From positions 744,001-808,000 of the forward strand of contig WLWY01000001.1 of NCBI GenBank assembly GCA_012103325.1: 64,000 nucleotides of DNA, in the 5' to 3' direction. The notes beneath the pieces are model-generated. The model was not told the origin of the DNA and ran no database searches. It worked only from the letters and a program-made list of their open reading frames with translations. The position numbers and the translations under genes were made by a program. Every line of letters begins with the position of its first letter. The stretch's first letter is position 1. Positions 17,424 through 25,791 of the stretch are shown here, piece after piece. Source of the stretch: Alphaproteobacteria bacterium. Its GTDB lineage: Bacteria > Pseudomonadota > Alphaproteobacteria > UBA8366 > GCA-2717185.

Positions 17424-19847
17424 CTAATCCTCTGTCGGCTTCAAAATGCCGTCCAATCGCTCAAGGCCCTTCAGGTTCACATCACGCTGCGGGAACGGGA
17501 TTACGATGCCTTCCTTGCGGAAGGCGCGGTCGATGGCAAAGCGGAGCTCGCTCGCGCCGCGGATCGTATCGAAGACGTTCTGGCAGTAACACCGCAGTTC
17601 GAAGTCGAGCGACGAATCACCAAAGTTGTTGAATAGGACGAACGGTTCGGGCCATGACGCGACCTTTGGGTTTCCCTTGGCCGCATCTAGCAAGAGCTGC
17701 TCGACCTTGGCCGTGTCGCTGCCATAGGCGACACCGACCGGCACCTCGATACGGCCGAAACTGTCCTTGTGGGTCCTATTGATGACCGGTTCCTGCAGGA
17801 ACGCAGAATTCGGCACGATGACGGACGTGCGCTGAAAGGTCTCGATCTCCGTCGCGCGAACCTGGATACGCTTGACGATGCCCTCCTAATCGCCAACCAC
17901 AACCCAATCGCCGACCTTGATCGGCCGCTCGACCAGCAAGGTCAGGCCGGAGACGAAATTGTTGACGATGTTCTGCAGGCCAAAACCGATACCGACGGAA
18001 AGCGCACCGGCGATCAGCGCGATGTTGGTCAGATCCAGGCCGATCGCTGAAACGGCCAGCATGGCCGCGATGACGAAGCCGATATACCCAAACCCGGCTG
18101 AAAGCGAATGCTGGAGACCGGTATCGATTTGGGTTTCCGGCAGAATACGCTCGGTCAGCCCGCGCTGCCCGGCGCGGGTCAAAACGATAACGGCAACGAA
18201 AATAAACAGGGCGATGAAAAAATCGAGCAGCGAGATCGTCACGTTCCCAACGGTAAAGCCCTGGAACAGTTGGCTCGCCCACAGCGATAAATCCTCCGAC
18301 GCAACGCCCCACGCGGGCGCAATCATGAACACCGCGCTAATGAAGATCACGATGTCGAGCAGAGCGCGCAGCCAGAACTTCGCCAGACGTCTGGTGCGAT
18401 ATTGAACCGCCAGCTTCTGACTGATCAATGCAGACCGCAGGACGACCGCCACGGTTTCGCGGAGCAGACCGCGGAGCAGATAGAGGCCGCCGCCGATTAA
18501 CCCGGTTATAATAAGACTCTGAATTAAATAGCCGCCGAGCTGACCATAGCCAATCGCGCTGGCGACGAACGCCGCGACTGCAAAGAGTGCGAACAATCCA
18601 TGGATGGCAGCCCAAAACCGGCTACGAGACGATGGCAGGTCGGTATTGGCGTCGTCTTCCTCACCCCGCTTTCGCGCAGCTTCCGCATCGATCCGCCACA
18701 GCCTCGGCTGCAGCATGGCAAGCAGACCTGCGGCGATGGTCGTGTGGAAGAAGAAGCGGTACAGCGCCTCCGCTTCTTGACCAAATTGCTGTCCCAGCGC
18801 GAGCGCTTCCATCGCGCCGTCGAAAAACATATTGGTCGATACAATCGCAGCCAAAATCGTGATGCGTTGGCTCAGCGATCGCGCGCCCTCGGGCGTCAGC
18901 ACGGTCAGACGCCAGCTTGGCAAATCCGGTGCAAGCGCGGCACGCGGCAAGGCCCATGCCAGAACGAACAGAATCAATGCCTGACAAAGTGAGGCAAGCA
19001 TCGTCGCGAAAGGACCGGTTATTAGCGCGTCATCGCTCGTCATTCGGACCAGGACAACCGATAGAACCGCGGCCGGGAAAATGCCCCGCGACACGCCCTC
19101 GGCAATCGCACCCACCAGTCGCCGGGCGTAGGTCGGTTCCTCGATCTCAGGACGGCGGCCAAGATACTTGACCGTCAGATACCGAATCCCCCATCCGACG
19201 AGAAACGCCACGACGAGAAAGAGCGGCAATCGCAGAAATAGCATCGACGACCGCATATCCGAGGAAAGCGAGGCCCACCAATAGACCGGTGTTTTGAGCA
19301 GCGCTTCGGCGACCCGGAAGAGGTCGGGTATCGCCTTCGCGATGGTCCGCGGCGCAAATGGCACCGGATTCACTCTTACGAGATCCGTCAGCAATTCCGC
19401 ACGAGACAGGTCGGACAAGACCGCCGACAGAGTGCCCGCCCGGGCCAGCGCGACTTCCGCCTGAGCGACACGCGCGCGGTAGAACACGATGTTTTCTTCA
19501 TATTTTGCGCGCTGTTCGGCAATTGCCGGACCTTCCGGTGGCGCACCGCCCTTCGGTGCCTCGCCCAGCGCATCGAGAAGCTTTTGCTGCTGCGCGATTT
19601 CCGCCAACGCGACTTCCGCCGCCGCCTGCGCCGCAGTGCGTATCTTCCCCAGCTGTGTCCGATACTCTCGATTTCTTTCCTCGAAATGGACGGGCTCATC
19701 GACATAGCGCTCGGCATTGTCGAGTGTGCGGTTCCAATCGGCGACAATTTTACTGAACGGGCGCGACGTCTCCTGCGCCCGCACGAGGTCAGGCCCGCTA
19801 AACAGCGTGACGGCGAGGACAATCAGGAGAAACGCACGAGCGATCAC
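17424..19847 (-). pseudogene. DUF3772/MscS mechanosensitive channel interrupted by an in-frame TAG
   Basis: Upstream, 653 codons encode a signal peptide, a coiled DUF3772-type periplasmic domain, about ten membrane helices and the start of the MscS pore/beta domain (GFGLQNIVNNFVSGL, then DWVVVGD). A TAG at 17886-17888 then interrupts the frame. The same frame continues at once with EGIVKRIQVRATEIETF and SVIVPNSAFL, the normal MscS continuation, to a stop at 17424, giving 807 codons in all. One base change (for example from CAG or AAG) explains it. It is either a recent nonsense mutation, a suppressed stop or a sequencing error; without the last 153 residues the channel should not work. Confidence 0.85.
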
Positions 19848-19925
19848 GGGTGAGCCTTGCTGAAATCAGGCCGGCGGCGGCTGAAGTCTAGCACAGAGAT
19901 ATACGGAGGTGCGCCTGGATTAAAA

Positions 19926-20633
19926 TCAAACCCGCGGCAGATCGGCCAGCAAAATTTCGCTGTCCCGTGTCGCGGTCAATACTAGGGTCTCGACGTCGCA
20001 GATCTCCGCTCCGGCCCGAGCTTCGATCACGACATCGTTCGCTGAGACAGAGCCAATCGCCGGCACGAGGTAGGCTTGACGATCCTTCGCGAGCCGATGG
20101 GTTACCGTCTGGCCCGCCAACAAGGTTGCACCGAATAGCGTAGCGTCGGCGTGAATCGGTAGCGCGCCCTCGATGTCGCGTTGCCCGGACGCCAGCGCAA
20201 TTAGCGCTCCGGCGCGATCGGCCTTTGGGAAGGCGCGCGCATCCCAACGCGGCGCATGGCCGTGACGGTCGGGCATGATCCAGATCTGGAAAAGGTCGGT
20301 CGGTTCCTGCTCCCTGTTGTATTCCGCATGAACGATCCCGGTCCCCGCCGACATGACCTGTACGTCGCCGGCCTCCGTGCGGCCCTCGTTCCCCAGGCTA
20401 TCGCGGTGGGTGACCGCGCCACGACGGACATAGGTGATGATCTCCATATCGCGATGCGGATGGGGATCGAACCCGGTTCCCGGCGCAATGCGGTCGTCAT
20501 TCCAGACGCGCAACGGACCGACCCCCATGCGCGCCGGGTCGTGATAATCCGCAAAGCTGAAATGGTAGCGGGTATTCAGCCAGTCATTGTCGAAGCGGCC
20601 CAGCCGCTCGAACGGTGTGACATCTATTGTCAT
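19926..20633 (-). CDS. Pirin family protein (YhaK/YhhW-like bicupin)
   Basis: A 235-residue two-cupin protein. Metal-binding residues of the first cupin are visible in FDPHPHRDMEIITYV and in the HAEYN segment of GTGIVHAEYN, as in YhhW quercetin 2,3-dioxygenase-like pirins. The second cupin half is degenerate. Start MTIDVTPF is chosen over an ATG four codons earlier. The natural substrate is not known. It lies 12 bp downstream of the DUF2333 gene on the same strand. Confidence 0.9.
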   Translation of the reverse strand: MTIDVTPFERLGRFDNDWLNTRYHFSFADYHDPARMGVGPLRVWNDDRIAPGTGFDPHPHRDMEIITYVRRGAVTHRDSLGNEGRTEAGDVQVMSAGTGIVHAEYNREQEPTDLFQIWIMPDRHGHAPRWDARAFPKADRAGALIALASGQRDIEGALPIHADATLFGATLLAGQTVTHRLAKDRQAYLVPAIGSVSANDVVIEARAGAEICDVETLVLTATRDSEILLADLPRV

Positions 20634-20657
20634 CGCAAGCCTCAAAACGGCAAAGGG

Positions 20658-21638
20658 CTATTTCAGGAGAATGTTGGCAATTTCCTTCAGCTGCGTACGG
20701 CCGCGCAGCAGATAGAATCCCTGCGCCGCGAGATGACTTGGCAGCAACTGACCGTCCGGGGCGCCATTGACAATGACCAAAGGGTCCATCTCTGCGGCGT
20801 GCCGCATGGAGGCGAGCATCTGATCCCAAGCCTTGCCCAGTTCACGTTCGTTGATCACCTGCTTGAAATCGTCGCGGAACCCGACAAGGATCAGGTAGTA
20901 CGCGTAAATGCGGCCCTTGGTTTGATAGAAAATATCATCGGCATCGAAATCTATGAGGAAACCGCCTTCGGCGATGTGGTGATCGATCACCGCGGAAGAC
21001 GACCCCAAATCGGCGGACATGCGCTCCAGGGTCGCCTGCAGATTGTCGGCGCGGCGTTCGAAAGTGGCCTCACCTTTCGCCAAACGTTGATTGTAGCTAA
21101 TCAGCGCGCGGCGCGCTTCGCGGTATTGCTGTTCCGATGTCGCGGTCGGCGCCAGAGAGGTCGAAAAATCGAAGAACCAGATCGTGCCGGGATATTTGAG
21201 CCGGCCCGCCGCGCTGTCCAGATCGTCATCGACCTGGCTGGAACCGCGCACGCGACCGATCTGATCGCTCATTTCAATCGCGAACCGCGACAAGGCATAG
21301 ATGATGCCTTGCTGGAAGTTGGGCATATTGTCGAGAGCGGCCGCCGGCAGGAAGAACGGATCGTTCGCCGTCCAGCGATTCTGATCGGTTTCCCGCTCGA
21401 TGAGCGCTGCCGCGAGCGCCACCGCCCGGCTCTCGCCTTCGCTCGTTTCAACCGCGAAGTCCGGATCGTCATCAAGCGAATGGACCCACACCATCCCGGC
21501 CGGATAATAGAGCAACAGCAGAGCCACGACGATTCCACCGACGCGTAGTGCCCAGCCGCGTGCCTTCTCGCCTCGACCGGCAAGGCGCGGCTGCGCCGTC
21601 TGGTCGGTCCCGATCACATTATCGTCATGCATACTCAT
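20658..21638 (-). CDS. DUF2333 family protein
   Basis: A 326-residue protein with a single N-terminal membrane helix (about 32-50, VGGIVVALLLLYYPAGM) followed by a large soluble domain with WTANDPFFLPAAALDNMPNF and RIYAYYLILVGFRDDF, features of DUF2333. It is probably anchored with the domain on the periplasmic side. The family has no known activity. The pirin gene follows closely on the same strand. Confidence 0.85.
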   Translation of the reverse strand: MSMHDDNVIGTDQTAQPRLAGRGEKARGWALRVGGIVVALLLLYYPAGMVWVHSLDDDPDFAVETSEGESRAVALAAALIERETDQNRWTANDPFFLPAAALDNMPNFQQGIIYALSRFAIEMSDQIGRVRGSSQVDDDLDSAAGRLKYPGTIWFFDFSTSLAPTATSEQQYREARRALISYNQRLAKGEATFERRADNLQATLERMSADLGSSSAVIDHHIAEGGFLIDFDADDIFYQTKGRIYAYYLILVGFRDDFKQVINERELGKAWDQMLASMRHAAEMDPLVIVNGAPDGQLLPSHLAAQGFYLLRGRTQLKEIANILLK

Positions 21639-21688
21639 TCAATTGTGCACGATTTAGCGACGGTGCAAGGGGTACTGCCTGACACGGC

Positions 21689-22687
21689 CTAGGTCCGTAC
21701 GAAGCCTACGGTCTCGAAGACTTCCGCCATGACCGGTTCGGAAAGCGCCCGCGCCCGCACCGCGCCATCCGCCAGAACACCATCGATATAGGCGGGATCG
21801 GCAACCAGCCGCTGCATCTCCGCACCAATCGGCCCCAGCTTAGCGACCGCGATCTCGGTCAGCGCATTTTTGAAATCAGAGAACAGCGACCCGCCATGCT
21901 CGCGCAGCACCTCTTCAACTGAGCTGTCGGCAAGCGCCGCGAAGATCCCGACCAGATTGGCCGCCTCGGGACGACCGTCCAATCCATCAGGCTCGCTCGG
22001 CAGCGGTTCCGGATCGGTGCGCGCGCGGCGGAGCTTCTGGGCGATTGCATCCGCGTCATCGGTCAGGTTGATGCGGCTGTTATCCGATGGATCCGACTTG
22101 GACATTTTCGACGACCCGTCGCGCAGCGACATCACCCGTGTCGCCGGCCCCAGGATCAGCGGCTCCACGATGGGAAACAGATCGACGCCGAAGTCGTTGT
22201 TGAACTTCTGGGCGATGTCGCGGCACAGCTCGAGATGTTGCTTCTGGTCTTCGCCGACCGGTACATGCGTCGCTTTGTAGGCCAAGATGTCGGCGGCCAT
22301 CAGATTGGGATAGGCGTACAGCCCGACCGACGCGTTCTCCCGGTTCTTGCCCGCCTTCTCCTTGAACTGGGTCATCCGGTTCAGCCAACCGAGCCGCGCC
22401 ACGCAGTTGAAGATCCAGGCGAGCTCCGCATGATGGGAGTTCTGCGACTGGTTCATGATCACGTTCTTGGTCGGGTCGAGCCCCGCCGCGATGAAGGCTG
22501 CCGTCAGCTCGCGGATATTATGCCGCAGCTCTTTCGGATCCTGCCATACGGTGATGGCATGCATATCGACGACGCAGTAAATGCATTCGTACTGCTCCTG
22601 TAAGCGCACGAAATTGCGGATCGCGCCGAGATAATTGCCGAGATGCAGATTGCCCGATGGCTGAACGCCCGAGAAAATGCGGTCCAT
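21689..22687 (-). CDS. trpS: Tryptophanyl-tRNA synthetase
   Basis: A 332-residue class I aminoacyl-tRNA synthetase that charges tRNA-Trp. The HIGH-type motif is HLGN (15-18) after SGVQPSG, and KMSKS is at 194-198. Length and domain order are normal. It is the last gene of the murJ / selenoprotein / trpS run on the minus strand. Confidence 0.97.
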   Translation of the reverse strand: MDRIFSGVQPSGNLHLGNYLGAIRNFVRLQEQYECIYCVVDMHAITVWQDPKELRHNIRELTAAFIAAGLDPTKNVIMNQSQNSHHAELAWIFNCVARLGWLNRMTQFKEKAGKNRENASVGLYAYPNLMAADILAYKATHVPVGEDQKQHLELCRDIAQKFNNDFGVDLFPIVEPLILGPATRVMSLRDGSSKMSKSDPSDNSRINLTDDADAIAQKLRRARTDPEPLPSEPDGLDGRPEAANLVGIFAALADSSVEEVLREHGGSLFSDFKNALTEIAVAKLGPIGAEMQRLVADPAYIDGVLADGAVRARALSEPVMAEVFETVGFVRT

Positions 22688-22748
22688 AACGCCCTCGATG
22701 TGGACTGTTTCACGAAGGCGCGAGTTATCGCGGCTCGACCGCCGCGGG

Positions 22749-23966
22749 TCAAGGGGCGGCGGTAGCCTTGGCTTTTTCCGCCTGCGCGCGTGGCACTAGC
22801 GACCGAGCGGCCATATAGCGTAGCGCCTCGTCTTCGTGCGTCGCGAGCGTTTTGGACAGTGTGAATATAAGCCGGCCCAGCGCGGTTTCCTGCCACAGCC
22901 AATCCGCCATATCGGCGCTCGACGCACCGGGACGCGCCGCTGCGGCTTCGGCGTAGAACGCCTTCAAATCCTCCAGCGCGCCCTTCAGACGGACGACCGC
23001 CGCCATGCCCGTTTCCGGGGGCGTATCGAGGAATAGCGTGGCATGCGCGGCGGCTTCTTCAACGGAGAAGGCCTGGCCGCTGACGCTGGTGCGGCCCAGC
23101 GCGCGGCGGGATTCCTCGTACCAGGGGGCGAGCTGGCCGATTTCGGCGGCGACCGCGGCACCCAAATCGTTCGGATCGATGGGCGGCGGCGGAAAGGCGA
23201 TCGGGCAAGCCCAGCCTCCGGTCTCCACGGCCAGCGCCTTGACCGGGGCATCGTCGGGAAAATCGACCAGGACCGGCCGCGGTCCTGCCTCGAACAGGGC
23301 GAGCGTCGCCGCCAGTACGCGATGCTGAAACGCCGCGTCGTCCGGCGCGCCGAACGGCCGACCGAGTTCGAACGGCACCCATAGGGAACGCGGCGGTTCC
23401 ATCCGTTCGGTGTGCTCGCGCACCAGGCTGATCCCCGCCGTCGCCAGCCCCTCGCTTTCCAGGAAATGGCTTAGCGCGCTCACGGCGCGCGTGCAGTTCG
23501 GTCAGACGGGCACCATCAGCACCGCATCAACATTGTCGCCCTTCAGCAGCGCCGCGACCTCGCGCGCCTTATCTTCGTAGCCCGCCGGTTCCATGTAGGC
23601 GCCGTTGAAGGCGTAGTGATAATTGGCCAGCGATCCGATCGACCCGTCCGACTCCAGTTCGCGCAGCCGGTCGATGGGGAAGACGACGTTTGTGTCGCTC
23701 TGAAAGCCGGTCCGATCAAAGTTCACGGAGGTGTGGCTCATCACCAGATCCTTGCCTTCGATAGAGCCGGGTATCACCCGGTACTCGGCGGTGCGGAAAT
23801 CGAAGGCGGCGTCGCTGCGGACCTGCAGGCCGGCGGTGGTGACGATAGCGATTCGGCGCTCCGCAAGTGGCGGGCCCTCGACCCAAGGATCGCCGTCAAA
23901 ACGCGGACAAGGTCTTGATAATAAATGATTCCTGTCGTCTTCCATCATATCGGTCAGTCGGACCAT
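22749..23966 (-). CDS. GrdB-like selenoprotein (glycine/betaine/sarcosine/proline reductase family), in-frame UGA = selenocysteine
   Basis: Two adjacent frames (154 codons to a TGA at 23502-23504, then a frame usually called from a GTG at 23483) lie in the same phase. Read through, they give one 405-residue protein with Sec at 155 in MVPVUPNCTRAV, a UxxC redox motif. The N-terminal half has [24 protein letters not shown] and [10 protein letters not shown]; the C-terminal half has [10 protein letters not shown] and [13 protein letters not shown]. All are characteristic of the GrdB/PrdB-related reductase family, in which this position is Sec or Cys. A GC hairpin follows the TGA at a suitable distance. 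Start ATG at 23966 has GGAGAGGAAA upstream. The enzyme is probably a cytoplasmic thiol/seleno-oxidoreductase; substrate unknown. Confidence 0.87.
23474..23490 (-). promoter_or_regulatory. Candidate bacterial SECIS hairpin
   Basis: Directly after the in-frame TGA the minus strand folds as GCGCGC-CGUGA-GCGCGC: a 6-bp stem with a five-base loop containing GU. The loop G is 21 bases from the U of UGA, inside the window used for bacterial SECIS elements. The stem is short and GC-only, so it is supportive rather than proof. Confidence 0.5.
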
Positions 23967-23981
23967 CGATGTTTCCTCTCC

Positions 23982-25532
23982 TCAGCCGCGCCGCGACAGC
24001 GCGGCGCGCAAATCCTTCAGCCGAACCGCCCCGGTGACCAGCGAAAGGAGTACAAACAGCCCACCGCCGCCGGCGACCAGTACAGTTAGCGCCCCGATCC
24101 GCCGCGCCTCGTCTCCGGCGAGCGGCCCGGCGAGCAGACCGGTCCCCCACCAGACCGCGCCCGCCATCGCCGCCGACGCGAACAGCAGCCGCGGCACGCA
24201 GCGCCGCAAGCGGTCGTCGAACGCCAAATGGCCGCGGCGCACCAGAACAACGCCCAGCGCCAGCGCGTTGAACCAGGCCGACAGCGCCGTCGCCAGCGCG
24301 ATGCCGACATGGGCCAGCACCTGCATCAACGCCAGCGCCAGCGCCACATTCGCGATCATGGCGACGACCGCGATCTTGACCGGCGTCTTGGTATCCTCCC
24401 GGGCGAAATAGCTCGGGGTCAACGCCTTAATCAGCACATAGGCCGGAAGACCTATCGCGAACGCCGCGAGCGCCCCGGCGGTCGCCTCGGCCGCCGCCAC
24501 GTCGAAGGCGCCTCGCTGAAACAGCACGGTCACGATCGCCCCCGGCATGGCGATCAGCGCCGCCGCCGCCGGCAGGGTCAGTGTGAGCGCGAATTCGATC
24601 GCCCGGTTCTGGCTATTCCGCGCGGCGTCCAGATCGCCCGAATTCAGCTGCCGGGTCAGCAGCGGCAGCAGGGTGATCCCGACCGCGACGCCGACAACAC
24701 CAAGCGGCAGCTGGTTGACCCGGTCAGCGTAATACAGAAACGACACCGACCCTTCGCTCAGGGTCGAAGCGAGGATGACGTCGATCACCACATTGACCTG
24801 CACCACCCCAGCACCGAGCAGGGCCGGCGCCATCAGCACCAGCAGCCGGCGCACACCCGGCGTCAAGCGCGGCCGCGGCGGCACAAACGATATACCAGCC
24901 CGCTTGCAGGCAAGCGCGATCCACAGGAACTGCACCAGCCCTGCCGCCGCCACGCCCCAGGCTATCGCGTGGCCCGGGTCCGGCAGGACGCCCCCCCGCA
25001 CCCCGAGCAACACCGAAATCAGCACGATGTTGAGCATGATCGGCGCCGCCGCCGTCGCCGCGAAACGCTGCAGCGAATTCAGCATGCCGCCCATCAGCGC
25101 AATCATCGCCATGAAGAACAGGTAGGGGAACGTCACCCGCGTCAGGTCGACGGTGAGGTCGAACTTGACCGGCTGGTCGACGAAACCTGGCGCGATCGCC
25201 ACCATCAGCCACGGCATGGTCAGGATCGCGGCCACCGTGAACATCAGCATCGCGCTGCCAAGAACCGCCGCGACCTCGGCCGCGAACTTGACCGCCGCTT
25301 CACGCCCATCACGGGTCAGGCGGCCGGCGAACAGCGGCACGAAGGCGGCATTGAACGCACCCTCGGCAAACAGGCGGCGGAAGAAATTGGGGAACTTGAA
25401 GGCGACGAAGAACGCATCCGCGATCAGCCCCGCGCCAATGACGTTGGCGAGCAGCATGTCGCGCGCGAAACCCAGAATGCGGCTGACCATAGTCCAGCCG
25501 CCGACCGTCGCGATGGATCGGAAAAGCGCCAT
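23982..25532 (-). CDS. murJ: Lipid II flippase MurJ
   Basis: A 516-residue MOP-superfamily membrane protein with about 13-14 helices, moving lipid II across the inner membrane for peptidoglycan synthesis. The N-terminus SRILGFARDMLLANVIGAG and AFFVAFKFPNFFRRLFAEG are diagnostic MurJ motifs. It lies in the minus-strand order glnD, murJ, selenoprotein, trpS, with 15 bp to the selenoprotein start. Confidence 0.96.
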   Translation of the reverse strand: MALFRSIATVGGWTMVSRILGFARDMLLANVIGAGLIADAFFVAFKFPNFFRRLFAEGAFNAAFVPLFAGRLTRDGREAAVKFAAEVAAVLGSAMLMFTVAAILTMPWLMVAIAPGFVDQPVKFDLTVDLTRVTFPYLFFMAMIALMGGMLNSLQRFAATAAAPIMLNIVLISVLLGVRGGVLPDPGHAIAWGVAAAGLVQFLWIALACKRAGISFVPPRPRLTPGVRRLLVLMAPALLGAGVVQVNVVIDVILASTLSEGSVSFLYYADRVNQLPLGVVGVAVGITLLPLLTRQLNSGDLDAARNSQNRAIEFALTLTLPAAAALIAMPGAIVTVLFQRGAFDVAAAEATAGALAAFAIGLPAYVLIKALTPSYFAREDTKTPVKIAVVAMIANVALALALMQVLAHVGIALATALSAWFNALALGVVLVRRGHLAFDDRLRRCVPRLLFASAAMAGAVWWGTGLLAGPLAGDEARRIGALTVLVAGGGGLFVLLSLVTGAVRLKDLRAALSRRG

Positions 25533-25642
25533 GCTCAGAGTCTACGCGTGATTCGCGGCGCGATTAAGGCTGGAGATTGGGTGGGATCGATCAAAGGGAG
25601 AGGGGCAGTCGCATGCGATGTAGCCGCATCCATATCCGCAAA

Positions 25643-25758
25643 CCGTCATCCCGGACAAGGCGCATCGCGCCGCCGATCCGGGATCCATGGTGCAACCGCG
25701 CCCGGCATAAAGATGGATCCCCGATCTGCGCGGCTGCGCCGCTTGTCAGGGATGACGG
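25643..25758. repeat. REP-like intergenic palindrome
   Basis: Arms CCGTCATCCCGGACAAG (25643-25659) and CTTGTCAGGGATGACGG (25742-25758) pair with one mismatch; an inner pair built on GGATCC-type sequence extends the fold. This hairpin is of the CGTCATCCC...GGGATGACG kind widespread in alphaproteobacterial intergenic regions. It lies between glnD and murJ and could act as a transcript stabiliser or attenuator. Confidence 0.75.
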
Positions 25759-25791
25759 GGTGGGGAAATTGGAATGGGAGAGCACCCCCAC

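Noticed and set aside
17886..17888. TAG in the channel gene as pyrrolysine
   Set aside because: No pyl genes are seen and the residue is in a conserved non-catalytic spot; a nonsense mutation or sequence error is simpler.
22749..23483. Separate 244-residue protein starting at GTG 23483
   Set aside because: It has no ribosome site, its start lies in the hairpin after the TGA, and its sequence is the C-terminal half of the GrdB-like family.
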